DNA of 64,000 bases, taken from positions 2,613,645 to 2,677,644 of the forward strand of contig NZ_KZ454936.1 in the NCBI RefSeq assembly GCF_002797315.1, in the 5' to 3' direction. Of this stretch, positions 53,375-63,235 are shown piece after piece. The stretch comes from Bacillus sp. FJAT-44742. Its GTDB lineage: Bacteria; Bacillota; Bacilli; Bacillales; Marinococcaceae. Position numbers and translations under genes: made by a program. Under the pieces are notes generated by a model. That model was not told the origin of the DNA. It ran no database searches and saw nothing but the letters and a program-made list of their open reading frames with translations. Each line of letters opens with the position of its first letter. Positions within the stretch are counted from its first letter, which is position 1.

Positions 53375-55006
53375 CTATGACTTGTCCCCTGTTTTTAAGA
53401 TAGAAAAACGATGCCCGAGCACCTTTCCCGCCAATCCTGTTTTCATGCTCGCTGCCAAGTACAGGACTCCTCCTGTAAAGACACTAAATGCAAGAATAAG
53501 GAATGCATTAAACCAAGAATCTAATGGAAAGAGGACCATGGCTCCTCCCTGTACAATCCAGACGGCTATTCCCATTACTGCAACAAGCACTACAATAAGG
53601 CCGAATCTTTTCACGAGGAGTGTATAGTCGTATTTTGCATACTTTCCTATTGCCCATACATTAATCGTAATCGCCGCAGCATATCCAATATAAGTGGCCA
53701 TAATGCTTCCAACAGGCCCCATGATAAATACAAACCAGTAGTTTAAAGACAACTTCAAGACTACCCCGATGGTCAGCGAAACGACAGCAAATTTTTGCAA
53801 GTTCATTCCTTGCAAAATTGCTGCGGTTACTGAAAATAACGAAAAGAATATAGCTACCGGTGCGTAGTATCTTAGGATATATCCTCCAACGGATACGTCT
53901 TCAAAACCAAATAGCACACCAAACGATGGATAAGACAAAATGGATAAACCTACTGCTGCCGGAATCGACAGAAATAAAATAATTTGGTAAGTCTGCGTGA
54001 TTTGGCTTTGCAATAGCTTATGGTCCTTATTTGTAAAGGAGTTTGTAATAGTCGGGATCAAGGTGACAGACATAGCAGTCGCCAGAGCAACTGGGATTAA
54101 AATTAATTTGTGCGCTGAACCAGAGTAAGCACCAAAAGCAGTTTCTGCCTCTCCTTGAATAAATGCCCCGGAGTTAATTAATGCATTATTGAAAGAAAAA
54201 AGGTCTACCAGCTGAAATAAAGGGATGGCTAATCCTACAAACGAAATAGGAAGCGCGTAGGAAATAAGCTCCTTGTACATAGACGGCAAGGAAATATTGT
54301 GATCGACAGTGCTTTCCTCGATTTTTTTGTTAATGAAATGTTTTCTTTTTTTCCAGTAATACAACAGAACAGCCAGCGCTCCAATTCCTCCGACAAACGC
54401 TCCGAAGGTAGCAAACCCAACTGCAGTTCCAAGTTCCCCGTCCCAAATATAGAGGATGGAATAAGCCATTGATAATATGAAAATAATTCGTACGATCTGC
54501 TCTACAACCTGGGATACAGCTGTCGGCCCCATAGATTGAAACCCCTGAAAGTAACCACGAATCACTGCCATAGCAGGGATAATCAGAAGAGCCACACTGA
54601 CCATTCGAATTGTAAATACAACATCTGATAGAGCATTACCGCTTAAATCATCAGGATCACTAATAATCCAGCCTGCAACCGTTGGCGCCATCATAAATAA
54701 TAAAATAAATGCGATAAACCCTGTGATCGTCATAAAAATAAGCCCTGATTGAAACAACCTCTGGCCCGTGCGGTAATCTCCCAGAGCATTATACTTGGAG
54801 ATAAACTTGGATACAGCCATCGGCACTCCTAGTGTTGCTAAACTCAATAAGAGAGTGTATGGAAGGTACCCATACTGGTATAAGGCCATTCCCTGGTTTC
54901 CAACAAGCGCAACAAAAGGAAAGACATAGATCATTCCTAAGAACTTAGATAAAAATGTAGACAACGACATGATCATCGTCCCACGTAAAAATTTTGAATC
55001 TCCCAT
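53375..55006 (-). CDS. murJ: Lipid II flippase MurJ (YtgP)
   Basis: MOP/MATE-superfamily membrane protein that flips lipid II across the membrane (YtgP of B. subtilis). The 543-residue length agrees with YtgP; about 14 hydrophobic segments are visible and the N-terminus FLRGTMIMSLSTFLSKFLGM is typical. ATG 55006 follows GGAGATGAAGGA; the earlier in-frame start at 55036 is less likely. It is separated by about 200 bases from the FtsW/RodA gene. Confidence 0.93.
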   Translation of the reverse strand: MGDSKFLRGTMIMSLSTFLSKFLGMIYVFPFVALVGNQGMALYQYGYLPYTLLLSLATLGVPMAVSKFISKYNALGDYRTGQRLFQSGLIFMTITGFIAFILLFMMAPTVAGWIISDPDDLSGNALSDVVFTIRMVSVALLIIPAMAVIRGYFQGFQSMGPTAVSQVVEQIVRIIFILSMAYSILYIWDGELGTAVGFATFGAFVGGIGALAVLLYYWKKRKHFINKKIEESTVDHNISLPSMYKELISYALPISFVGLAIPLFQLVDLFSFNNALINSGAFIQGEAETAFGAYSGSAHKLILIPVALATAMSVTLIPTITNSFTNKDHKLLQSQITQTYQIILFLSIPAAVGLSILSYPSFGVLFGFEDVSVGGYILRYYAPVAIFFSLFSVTAAILQGMNLQKFAVVSLTIGVVLKLSLNYWFVFIMGPVGSIMATYIGYAAAITINVWAIGKYAKYDYTLLVKRFGLIVVLVAVMGIAVWIVQGGAMVLFPLDSWFNAFLILAFSVFTGGVLYLAASMKTGLAGKVLGHRFSILKTGDKS

Positions 55007-55159
55007 TCCTTCATCTCCAATTATGTACTTTCTCAAAAAGGTTTATATGTGCTGCCTTAACAAGACTATAAAAACGACTAGGAAATTTATAATATTGCAG
55101 ACCTTCCATACAAAAGAGAGGACAACTGATTATAATCCCTTGCCCTCTCCAATTATGGC

Positions 55160-55564
55160 TTATTCTTCATTCATAACCTTAACATATACAGTTCTGGTCC
55201 GCGGTCCATCAAATTCGCAAAAGTAGATTCCCTGCCACGTTCCGAGGATTATTTCTCCCTGTTCTATGATTAACGTTTGCTGTGTTCCTACTGTACTCGC
55301 TTTTAAATGTGAGGCTGAATTCCCTTCTGCATGACGATACTTAGAATGATCCCAGGGATACACCTCGTCAAGCCTCATAAGCATATCATGTTTGACATCT
55401 GGATCTGCATTTTCGTTTACAGTAATGCCTGCTGTAGTATGGGCTGTATAGACTGTCACAATACCTGAAACTACATTACTTTCTTTGATGAAGTTCTTTA
55501 CTTTACTAGTTATATCAGTCATTTCGTCTCTTGTAGCAGTATTAATTGAAAGTTTTGTTAACAT
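55160..55564 (-). CDS. yjbQ: UPF0047 / YjbQ family protein
   Basis: Small protein of 134 residues in the YjbQ family; some members have weak thiamine-phosphate synthase activity. Conserved blocks: [41 protein letters not shown] and [17 protein letters not shown] with the family Glu, His and Asp residues. ATG 55564 has GGAGG six bases upstream. Divergent from the flavoprotein gene. Physiological role uncertain. Confidence 0.88.
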   Translation of the reverse strand: MLTKLSINTATRDEMTDITSKVKNFIKESNVVSGIVTVYTAHTTAGITVNENADPDVKHDMLMRLDEVYPWDHSKYRHAEGNSASHLKASTVGTQQTLIIEQGEIILGTWQGIYFCEFDGPRTRTVYVKVMNEE

Positions 55565-55745
55565 CCTAATCCTCCTCCCCTTTTTTGTATACCCTCTTCT
55601 TTCCACAACTTCAACCCGTTTTTCATAAAAAATGTCTCAAGTCGCAATGCTCTCTCTCCTTTGTTATGATATCGTTACAATTTATTGTTTAGCAACCATA
55701 GTACACTTGGTATGTAACCGTTATACAGGAAAAGGAGATAGATCG

Positions 55746-57032
55746 ATGAAATATGATGTAATTGTTATTGGGGGAGGCCCTTCAGGACTGATGGCCTCTA
55801 TTGGAGCCGCAAAAAATGGTGCAAGCGTTCTCCTTGTTGATAAAGGTAAAAAACTCGGTCGAAAGCTTGCTATCTCTGGCGGCGGACGCTGCAATGTCAC
55901 AAATAGAATGGAGACAAAAGATCTGATTGCTCATATTCCTGGCAATGGGAAGTTTATGCACAGTCCATTTTCGATTTTTAACAACGAGGATATTATCGCA
56001 TTTTTTGAAGGAATGGGAATCTCTTTAAAAGAGGAAGACATGGGACGGATGTTTCCGGTAAATGATAAGGCAATAACGGTGGTAAGAACTTTATTGAATA
56101 AAATGAAGGAACTTGGGGTAGAGACTTTAACAGACACTCCTGTGGAAAAAATCAGGTACAGTGATAAAAAAGTTCTTGGCATAACGCTTCAAAACAAAGA
56201 ATCGATTGATGCGAATGCAGTTATCATCGCTACAGGGGGAAAATCTGTTCCTCATACCGGCTCAACCGGTGACGGATATCCATGGGCCAAAGCAGCTGGT
56301 CACACAATTACAGAGCTCTACCCTACAGAAGTTCCGATTACTTCGGAGGAGAGCTTTATTAAAGAAAAATCTCTTCAAGGCTTATCTCTTCAAGGGGCAG
56401 AACTTACTGTGTATAACCCTAAAGGAAAGCCAATTAAATCTCACCGTGGTGATATGATTTTTACTCATTTTGGGGTTTCCGGTCCGATTGCTCTTCGCTG
56501 CAGCCAATATGTTGTGAAAGCACTTAAAAAGTTTCCGGTGGACTCGATCGAAATGGGGCTCTCCATAGAGCCTGATAAAAATGAAGAAGAATTTTTTCAG
56601 GAATTAATCAAAAGAAAGAAAGAGCTGGCAAACAAAGCTGTTAAAAATGCATTGCGTGGCATGGCTCCTGAACGTCTGCTTTCATTTTACTTACACCAAT
56701 CAGAAATTAAGGAATCTGTGCCTCTTGGGGAAACAAATAATCAGGACCTTCGCAGACTGGCACAGCTTCTCCATGACTTCCGTTTTCATGTTCATGGGAC
56801 GTTAAGCATTGAAGAAGCGTTTGTAACTGGAGGCGGAGTTTCCATAAAAGAGATTCATCCGAAACGAATGGAATCCAGATTAAAGCAAGGACTGTACTTT
56901 TGTGGGGAAGTTCTTGATATCCATGGATATACTGGCGGCTTTAATATAACGGTAGCGTTTTCTACAGGCTTTACTGCAGGACAAAGTGCTGCTGAGCAGG
57001 CTCTCGAGCATAACCAAGGTTCCTCAAGATAG
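55746..57032 (+). CDS. ytfP: HI0933-type flavoprotein YtfP
   Basis: Predicted FAD-dependent oxidoreductase (aminoacetone oxidase-like family), function not established. The 428-residue protein starts MKYDVIVIGGGPSGLMAS (FAD-binding GxGxxG), has KLGRKLAISGGGRCNVTN (about 39-56), ATGGKSVPHTGSTGDGY (about 160-176), and near the C-terminus TGGGVSIKEI and GEVLDIHGYTGGFN. ATG 55746 is preferred (AAAAGGAG nine bases upstream) over the frame start at 55632. Its stop codon lies within a hairpin made of two DnaA-box-like words. Confidence 0.92.
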   Translation: MKYDVIVIGGGPSGLMASIGAAKNGASVLLVDKGKKLGRKLAISGGGRCNVTNRMETKDLIAHIPGNGKFMHSPFSIFNNEDIIAFFEGMGISLKEEDMGRMFPVNDKAITVVRTLLNKMKELGVETLTDTPVEKIRYSDKKVLGITLQNKESIDANAVIIATGGKSVPHTGSTGDGYPWAKAAGHTITELYPTEVPITSEESFIKEKSLQGLSLQGAELTVYNPKGKPIKSHRGDMIFTHFGVSGPIALRCSQYVVKALKKFPVDSIEMGLSIEPDKNEEEFFQELIKRKKELANKAVKNALRGMAPERLLSFYLHQSEIKESVPLGETNNQDLRRLAQLLHDFRFHVHGTLSIEEAFVTGGGVSIKEIHPKRMESRLKQGLYFCGEVLDIHGYTGGFNITVAFSTGFTAGQSAAEQALEHNQGSSR

Positions 57033-57060
57033 TTATTCACATAATGTGGATAACTATCTT
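57026..57060 (+). terminator. Hairpin over the ytfP stop codon
   Basis: Arms AAGATAGTTATTCAC and GTGGATAACTATCTT form a 15-base stem (one mismatch) around an ATAAT loop. The TAG stop of ytfP (57030-57032) lies in the 5' arm. Few T follow. The arms contain the inverted DnaA-box-like words TTATTCACA and TGTGGATAA. Confidence 0.7.
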
Positions 57061-57178
57061 ACTTCTTTGTGGATAAGCAATGCCTTACTTTAAGGGTTTA
57101 ACCTTAGTATTTTTAAAGATTGTGCAAAAGTTTCTTAGTTACCCACAAAATTATACACATAACTTTCATTTATACACA
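57033..57178. promoter_or_regulatory. Cluster of DnaA boxes between ytfP and leuS
   Basis: Against the consensus TTATNCACA there are TTATTCACA (57033-57041), TGTGGATAA inverted (57045-57053), TGTGGATAA inverted (57068-57076), TTACCCACA with one mismatch (57139-57147), TTATACACA (57151-57159) and TTATACACA (57170-57178). Five perfect and one near match in 146 bases cannot easily be chance. No dnaA, dnaN or other oriC gene is nearby, so this is not the main origin. Confidence 0.75.
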
Positions 57179-57282
57179 GTAAAATAGACGTGAGGGGATT
57201 ACAGGTTCCTGCTATAGATTTGGATTATTCAACTTCAGATGGCTCTCTCTTCCCATTATTCTGATAAACTTTCTTCTCAACA

Positions 57283-57330
57283 AAAAAGGCTGCCCGCTAA
57301 ACGAATGTAAACGATTAGCGAGCGGCCTTT
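57283..57330 (-). terminator. Terminator of leuS
   Basis: Minus-strand stem with arms AAAGGC..CGCTAA and TTAGCG..GCCTTT, followed by six T, just after the leuS stop. Confidence 0.88.
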
Positions 57331-57334
57331 TCTC

Positions 57335-59752
57335 TTAATTAGCAACGATATTTACCAGTTTCCCTGGAACCGCAATGACTTTGCGGATCGCTTTTCCTTC
57401 AATTGCACTTTGAATCTTCTCGTCTTCTTTTGCAAGAGCTTCCATTTGTTCTCTGTCGGCATCTGCAGGAACAACTGTTTTGGAACGGACTTTTCCATTA
57501 ACTTGCAGAACAATTTCTACTTCATTTTCCACCAGCATGCTTTCCTCATATGACGGCCATTCTTGGTAGGCGATGCTTTCATTATTGCCAAGCTTTTCCC
57601 AGAGCTCTTCCGAAATGTGAGGGGCTACTGGTGAAAGAAGCTTAACAAAGCCTTCCACATACTCTTTAGGAAGCTTATCCTGCTTGTAGGCTTCATTGAT
57701 AAACACCATCAGCTGACTGATCCCTGTATTAAAGCGGAGGTTTTCAAACTCCTCTGTAACCTTTTGAACAGCTTTGTGATAAGTACGAGCAAACTCCTTG
57801 CTGCCTTCGTCTTCAGTAACAGCATTGCTAAGTTTCTCATCGTCAGTCACAAGCAAGCGCCACACTCTGTCTAAAAATCGTTTTGCTCCATCCAGGCCAT
57901 TTTCTGACCATGCAATCGAGGCGTCAAGAGGTCCCATAAACATTTCATACAGACGAAGGGTGTCCGCCCCGTGGCTGGTTACAATCTCATCTGGATTCAC
58001 TACGTTTCCTTTTGATTTGCTCATTTTTTCGTTGTTTTCCCCAAGGATCATCCCCTGGTTATATAATCGCTGAAATGGCTCCTTAGTAGGGACAACACCA
58101 ATATCATAAAGCACCTTATGCCAAAAGCGGGCGTAAAGAAGGTGAAGAACAGCATGCTCTGCCCCGCCAATGTAAATATCCACTGGCAGCCAGCGGTTCA
58201 CTTTTTGCTGGTCAGCGATTTCCTTACTGTTTTGTGGGTCGATATACCGCAGATAGTACCAGCAGCTCCCTGCCCACTGAGGCATCGTATTTGTTTCCCT
58301 GCGGCCTCTCATGCCTGTCTCAGGATCTGTTACTTCAAGCCAGCCCTCTGCATTTGCAAGGGGGGATTCACCAGTTCCTGACGGCTTGAACTCATCCAGT
58401 TCAGGAAGCTCAAGAGGCAGCTCTTTTTCTGGAACAGGAGACATCGATCCGTCCTCCCAATGAATAATTGGAATGGGTTCTCCCCAGTACCGTTGGCGGC
58501 TGAACAGCCAGTCCCGTAAGCGGTAGGTAATTTGTTTTGTGCCCTTCTTTTCTTCTTCCAGCCACTCGATCATTTTTTTAATCGCTTCTTCTTTACCTAG
58601 CCCGTTTAAGAAACCAGAATTGACATGGGGACCGTCTTCCGTATAGGCTTCTTCCTCAATATTACCGCCTTCTACTACTTCTCTAATAGGCAGGTCAAAC
58701 TGTTTTGCAAACTCATAGTCGCGCTCGTCATGAGCCGGCACTGCCATAATGGCTCCGCTTCCGTAGCTGACAAGTACATAATCGGCAATCCAGATTGGAA
58801 GCTTTTCACCATTTACCGGGTTCACTGCATAAGCACCCGTAAAGACCCCTGTTTTCTCTTTTTGAAGCTCTGTACGTTCCAAGTCACTTTTTGTGGCTAC
58901 TTTTTGCTGGTATTCTTTTACCTTATCAGCCTGCTCTGGGGTTACAATTTTTTCAATAAGCTCATGTTCAGGAGCAAAGACGCAGTACGTAGCTCCGTAT
59001 AGGGTATCAGGGCGAGTTGTAAATACGGTGAATGACTTGTCTGTTCCATCAATGGTAAAGTGCACGTCTGCTCCTTCAGAGCGGCCAATCCAATTGCGCT
59101 GCATATCTTTGACGCTTTCCGGCCAGTCCAGTTCCTCTAAATCTTCTAGCAGACGGTCTGCGTATGCTGTTATTTTAAGCATCCATTGCTTCATGGGACG
59201 TCTTTCAACGGGATGGCCACCTCGTTCACTTTTCCCGTCTACTACTTCCTCATTCGCAAGAACAGTACCAAGTGCCGGGCACCAGTTAACAGCAATTTCA
59301 TCCATATAGGCAAGCCCTTTTTTATACAATTGTAAAAAGATCCACTGAGTCCACTTATAATAATTTGGGTCTGTTGTATCAATTTCCCGGTCCCAATCAT
59401 AGGAGAAGCCTAATGATTTAATCTGGCGGCGAAAATTATCTATATTTGTCTGTGTAAATTCTCTAGGGTGTTTTCCTGTATCAAGGGCATACTGCTCCGC
59501 CGGCAGTCCAAATGCATCCCATCCCATGGGATGGAGGACGTTATATCCTTGCATTCTTTTCATTCTTGATAAAATGTCAGTTGCTGTGTATCCTTCCGGG
59601 TGCCCGACATGAAGACCCGCGCCTGAAGGGTACGGAAACATATCAAGAGCGTAGAATTTAGGCTTTCCTTCTTCTTCTTCTGTTTTAAACGTCTTATTTT
59701 GTTCCCAATATTCCTGCCATTTCTTTTCAATGTTTTCATGGGAAAATGCCAT
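57335..59752 (-). CDS. leuS: Leucyl-tRNA synthetase
   Basis: Charges tRNA-Leu with leucine; class I synthetase with editing domain. The 805-residue protein has the HIGH-type motif in [14 protein letters not shown] (about 46-59), a CP1 editing insertion (about 220-420, [19 protein letters not shown] and the AVPAHDERD segment), [10 protein letters not shown] (about 575) and the C-terminal anticodon-binding part. Length agrees with B. subtilis LeuS (804). It lies behind a T-box leader with a leucine specifier. Confidence 0.98.
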   Translation of the reverse strand: MAFSHENIEKKWQEYWEQNKTFKTEEEEGKPKFYALDMFPYPSGAGLHVGHPEGYTATDILSRMKRMQGYNVLHPMGWDAFGLPAEQYALDTGKHPREFTQTNIDNFRRQIKSLGFSYDWDREIDTTDPNYYKWTQWIFLQLYKKGLAYMDEIAVNWCPALGTVLANEEVVDGKSERGGHPVERRPMKQWMLKITAYADRLLEDLEELDWPESVKDMQRNWIGRSEGADVHFTIDGTDKSFTVFTTRPDTLYGATYCVFAPEHELIEKIVTPEQADKVKEYQQKVATKSDLERTELQKEKTGVFTGAYAVNPVNGEKLPIWIADYVLVSYGSGAIMAVPAHDERDYEFAKQFDLPIREVVEGGNIEEEAYTEDGPHVNSGFLNGLGKEEAIKKMIEWLEEEKKGTKQITYRLRDWLFSRQRYWGEPIPIIHWEDGSMSPVPEKELPLELPELDEFKPSGTGESPLANAEGWLEVTDPETGMRGRRETNTMPQWAGSCWYYLRYIDPQNSKEIADQQKVNRWLPVDIYIGGAEHAVLHLLYARFWHKVLYDIGVVPTKEPFQRLYNQGMILGENNEKMSKSKGNVVNPDEIVTSHGADTLRLYEMFMGPLDASIAWSENGLDGAKRFLDRVWRLLVTDDEKLSNAVTEDEGSKEFARTYHKAVQKVTEEFENLRFNTGISQLMVFINEAYKQDKLPKEYVEGFVKLLSPVAPHISEELWEKLGNNESIAYQEWPSYEESMLVENEVEIVLQVNGKVRSKTVVPADADREQMEALAKEDEKIQSAIEGKAIRKVIAVPGKLVNIVAN

Positions 59753-59830
59753 GTGTGGTCCTCCTCAAAATTTATAAGTATTTTATTAGCTTTTTATAAA
59801 GGCAAATTATGACTCATGTTTCTTGCACGT

Positions 59831-60130
59831 AAAAAAACCTCCCATCCCTAGCGTTAAACGATAGGGACGAGAGGCTGTCAATTCCCGCGGTACCACCCTG
59901 TTTAGTGCCTATTAAAAAAGCACTCACTTATTCCTCCATAACGCAGAGCTGCGTCAAAAGCTACTAACCCTTTCGCTTTTGAGACTAAAAGGTGAGTTCA
60001 CATTGCTCCTTGATTGACTCGCACCAGCCGTCAACTCTCTGCTCCCAGATACAATGCTACTAGTCCTTCTGCTACGTCGCTGTCTATTAATGAAATCGTA
60101 TAACAACTAGCTTTGCTTTACATACTAATA
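59831..60130 (-). promoter_or_regulatory. T-box riboswitch leader of leuS
   Basis: Minus-strand T-box GGGTGGTACCGCGG at 59885-59898, followed by a terminator with arms CCTCTCGTCCCTA and TAGGGATGGGAGG (59838-59874) and seven T. Upstream, stem I contains AGAGAG, GGCTGGTGCGAG and the candidate specifier CTC (leucine) at 59994-59996 in GAACTCACC. It should read through when tRNA-Leu is uncharged. Confidence 0.93.
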
Positions 60131-60136
60131 CTTGAT

Positions 60137-60165
60137 ATTTTATGGATTTACTAAATTCCTGTCAA
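60137..60165 (-). promoter_or_regulatory. Promoter of the leuS leader
   Basis: Minus-strand -35 TTGACA (60160-60165), 17-base spacer, -10 TAAAAT (60137-60142), just upstream of the T-box leader. Confidence 0.8.
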
Positions 60166-60185
60166 GGTTGCGGTTTTAAGTATTT

Positions 60186-61412
60186 TCACCAAACCCTAAA
60201 GGATATAAACATAATCTTTCCCGTGTATTGCTGCGGTTTCTTTTTTCCTTGCTTAAGGGGAAGATCATAGGTGGCTGCGGCTGCTATCGCAATAAAGAAC
60301 ATGAACAACAGCAAAATAAATAAAAATTCAATCCCTACTAAATCTACGGTTATTCCCCCAGCGAACGGTCCTATCATTCGTCCTCCAGTAGCTACGCTGT
60401 TTATAATACCCTGATAATACCCTTCTCTTCCTTTTGGTGCCAGTTGATGAGCAACTGTAGGTACTGCCGGCCACACAAACATTTCTCCAATGGTTAAAAT
60501 CACCATAGCGATAACAAAAGCAGTAAATACCTCGGCTTGGGAAAGAACGTAAAAGGAAATCATAAAAATAACGATTCCAGTTACTATTTGTGCCTTTAAG
60601 CTTTTCACTGCTTTTTTGATAAATAAAGCCATGAATGGCTGAAAAACAACGATCATAACACCATTAATGGTCCATAGCATGCTGTATTCTGCCAGTGAAA
60701 TACCAAGGTTTTGCACATGAACAGAAATATTTGACTGCCATTGCACATAAGCTATCCAGCAAATTAGGAATGCACTGGACAATAAAATGAGAGACCGGAT
60801 TCTTTTCTTGCTTTTCACAGGGGCAGATTCAACTGCTATTGCTACACCAGAAAAAGAAGAGTTTCTCACAGACAATCTATTATATGAGTACAAGACAAGC
60901 CCTAAAAACAATACATACGTCAGGGCCGTGGCAAGGAATATCAAATCAATTCTCAAAGAGGCAATCACCCCTGCCGACGCTGTTCCAATTGCCACCCCGA
61001 CATTTTGAGAAACATACATCGCGTTAAAAGGGCGTCTTCCACCTTCAGGCCAGACACTTGCTGCCAGGGCATAAAGGGCAGGAAAAACCATCCCAGTTCC
61101 AAGACCAATGCCCGCCAAAAGCGATGCATAAATATAAAATGTATGGTAAAGAGATAGAGCAACGGAGCTGGCAATGGTAATACATATTCCTAAAATGATT
61201 GTATAATATCCGCCTATTCTATCAAAAAGCCGGCCTCCTGCCAGACTGCCAACTACACCGGCTCCAGCATTAAAAACGAGGACCAGCCCTGCCAGCGTTA
61301 AAGGCTTGCCTAATTCCTGGTGAATAAATATAGTGTTTAAAGGCCAGATGAAAGATATCCCTGTTACGTTAATCATCATGCCGATGGTTAAAAGCCAGAT
61401 CGATTTAGGCAT
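60186..61412 (-). CDS. yttB: Major facilitator superfamily transporter (YttB-like)
   Basis: Twelve-helix membrane transporter of 408 residues. The MFS motif between helices 2 and 3 is GGRLFDRIGGYY (about 59-70); the second half has the related FIKKAVKSLKAQIV. A drug or metabolite efflux role is likely by family, substrate unknown. GGGGAGAGAGGG precedes ATG 61412. The location between leuS and ytqA fits B. subtilis yttB as I recall it; the symbol is less sure than the family. Confidence 0.82.
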   Translation of the reverse strand: MPKSIWLLTIGMMINVTGISFIWPLNTIFIHQELGKPLTLAGLVLVFNAGAGVVGSLAGGRLFDRIGGYYTIILGICITIASSVALSLYHTFYIYASLLAGIGLGTGMVFPALYALAASVWPEGGRRPFNAMYVSQNVGVAIGTASAGVIASLRIDLIFLATALTYVLFLGLVLYSYNRLSVRNSSFSGVAIAVESAPVKSKKRIRSLILLSSAFLICWIAYVQWQSNISVHVQNLGISLAEYSMLWTINGVMIVVFQPFMALFIKKAVKSLKAQIVTGIVIFMISFYVLSQAEVFTAFVIAMVILTIGEMFVWPAVPTVAHQLAPKGREGYYQGIINSVATGGRMIGPFAGGITVDLVGIEFLFILLLFMFFIAIAAAATYDLPLKQGKKKPQQYTGKIMFISFRVW

Positions 61413-61658
61413 TCCCTCTCTCCCCTATTTCGACTTTCGAATTGATTGTATGGGAAAGGCTGACGTTTAGCAAGAAGGCTTTCCTTGTCCACTGATACGA
61501 ACAGCAGCCTGCTTCTGAAAAGTTTTGCTTTCTCTTGAGGCAGCCCATCAACTTTCTCCCATTAAGCAGTCATGCTACAATAAGACGTACTGTTCCTACT
61601 AGGACTCTCTTGTCACCAATAAAGGAAGACAAGATTACACTGACAAGGAGAGAAAATA

Positions 61659-62630
61659 ATGTCTATTAATGCTAATCAAACCACTCCTCAGCTATGGGGA
61701 GATAAACGTTATCATACATGGAATCATGAGCTTCGCAGCCATTTTGGAGAAAAGATTTTTAAAGTACCTTTGGACGGAGGATTTGATTGCCCAAACCGAG
61801 ACGGAAAGGTAGCGTCTGGGGGATGTACTTTTTGCTCCCAAAGAGGTTCAGGTGATTTTGCAGGTGACCGCAAAGACGACCTTCTTACGCAATTTCATGG
61901 GATAAAAGAACGTATGCATAAAAAATGGAAAAATGGAAAATACATTGGCTATTTCCAAGCCTTTAGCAACACCTATGCTCCCGTGGAAGAGTTAAGAGAA
62001 ATGTATGAACTCATTTTACAACAGGAAGGCGTTGTCGGCCTTTCCATTGCCACTCGCCCTGATTGTCTCCCTGAGGATGTAGTAGAGTATCTCGCTGAAC
62101 TTAATCAACGCACCTATTTATGGGTAGAACTGGGTCTCCAAACTGTACATGAAAAAACCTCTCTGCTTATTAACAGAGCTCATGATTATGCCTGTTATAT
62201 TGAAGGTGTCAATAAACTTAGAAAACACGGAATCCGGGTTTGCTGCCATATTATCAATGGCCTGCCATTGGAAACAAATGAGATGATGCGAGAAACTGTC
62301 CGAGAAGTGTCCAAGCTTGATATCCAGGGAATTAAGATTCATCTTCTTCACCTGATGAAAAAAACCCCTATGATTAAGCAATATGAAAAAGGTCTTGTAG
62401 AGTTTATGGACTTTGATGAATATGTGAGTCTTGTGGTTGACCAGCTTGAACTCCTTCCTCCTCAGGTGATTGTTCATCGTCTGACAGGAGATGCACCTGC
62501 TGATTTATTAGTAGGTCCAATGTGGAGCATGAACAAATGGAAAGTGTTAAATGCAATAGAAGCAGAATTTAAAAAAAGGGATACATGGCAAGGAAAATAC
62601 TTTCATCCAAGCGAGGTGAGGGGAACATGA
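61659..62630 (+). CDS. mnmL: Radical SAM protein YtqA (MnmL, tRNA wobble-uridine modification)
   Basis: Radical SAM enzyme of 323 residues (TIGR01212 type) with the cluster-binding cysteines Cys44, Cys56 and Cys59 in CPNRDG ... GGCTFC. Recent work in B. subtilis assigns YtqA to removal of the carboxymethyl part of cmnm5(s2)U at tRNA position 34, before methylation by YtqB. Other blocks: GYFQAFSNTYAP, SIATRPDCL, WVELGLQT, HIINGLPLET. AAGGAGAG lies eight bases before ATG. It overlaps ytqB by four bases (ATGA). Confidence 0.92.
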   Translation: MSINANQTTPQLWGDKRYHTWNHELRSHFGEKIFKVPLDGGFDCPNRDGKVASGGCTFCSQRGSGDFAGDRKDDLLTQFHGIKERMHKKWKNGKYIGYFQAFSNTYAPVEELREMYELILQQEGVVGLSIATRPDCLPEDVVEYLAELNQRTYLWVELGLQTVHEKTSLLINRAHDYACYIEGVNKLRKHGIRVCCHIINGLPLETNEMMRETVREVSKLDIQGIKIHLLHLMKKTPMIKQYEKGLVEFMDFDEYVSLVVDQLELLPPQVIVHRLTGDAPADLLVGPMWSMNKWKVLNAIEAEFKKRDTWQGKYFHPSEVRGT

Positions 62631-63202
62631 ATCTATACCGCATTCTCCCTTTTGCCCGCCATCTCATAGATTTGGTTGTCCGGAAAGGCGATATAGCAGT
62701 TGACGCCACTGCCGGGAATGGACACGACACGTTATACTTGGCTGAACGTACAGGTGAAAGTGGCAGAGTCTACAGCTTTGATATTCAGCCAGAAGCGATA
62801 CAAAGTACAAAAGAACGCCTTAAAAAGGCGGGCTTAGAGGGTCACGTTACACTGCTCCAACAAAGTCATTGCAAGGCAGCAGACGTTATTCCCAACTCGG
62901 AACACTCCAAACTAAAAGCAGCTATCTTTAATCTTGGGTACCTCCCTGGAGGCGATAAAACAATCACCACGTCTCCTCAAACAACAATCACCGCAGTAAA
63001 AAACCTTCTTCGCATTATGCCTGATGGGGGATTGATTATTCTCGTCATTTATCATGGCCATGCAGAAGGACAAATTGAACGTGATAAGCTTCTGTCCTAT
63101 ACTGAAAGCCTGGATCAGCAGGAAGCTCATGTTTTACGTTACCAGTTTACGAATCAAATGAATAACCCCCCCTTTATCGTGACAATAGAAAAAAGAGGCT
63201 GA
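62627..63202 (+). CDS. mnmM: SAM methyltransferase YtqB (MnmM, tRNA mnm5U methylation)
   Basis: Class I SAM-dependent methyltransferase of 191 residues, shown in B. subtilis to methylate nm5(s2)U34 to mnm5(s2)U34 in tRNA. SAM-binding motif DATAGNGHDTLYLAE (about 26-40), AIFNLGYLPGGDK (about 104-116) and LIILVIYHGHAEG are family-typical. ATG 62627 with GAGGGG upstream; the frame start at 62585 lies within mnmL. It is co-translated with mnmL and followed by a clear terminator, so the two successive steps are encoded as one unit. Confidence 0.93.
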   Translation: MNLYRILPFARHLIDLVVRKGDIAVDATAGNGHDTLYLAERTGESGRVYSFDIQPEAIQSTKERLKKAGLEGHVTLLQQSHCKAADVIPNSEHSKLKAAIFNLGYLPGGDKTITTSPQTTITAVKNLLRIMPDGGLIILVIYHGHAEGQIERDKLLSYTESLDQQEAHVLRYQFTNQMNNPPFIVTIEKRG

Positions 63203-63223
63203 CAGCAGAGTCAGCCTCTTTTT
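63195..63223 (+). terminator. Terminator of mnmL-mnmM
   Basis: Arms GAGGCTGAC and GTCAGCCTC with a six-base loop, followed by TTTTT; the 5' arm covers the mnmM stop codon. Confidence 0.93.
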
Positions 63224-63235
63224 CAATTTTCTTTT

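Noticed and set aside
55632-55745. N-terminal extension of the flavoprotein YtfP
   Set aside because: The FAD-binding sequence starts at 55746 right after a ribosome site; the extension looks like leader DNA.
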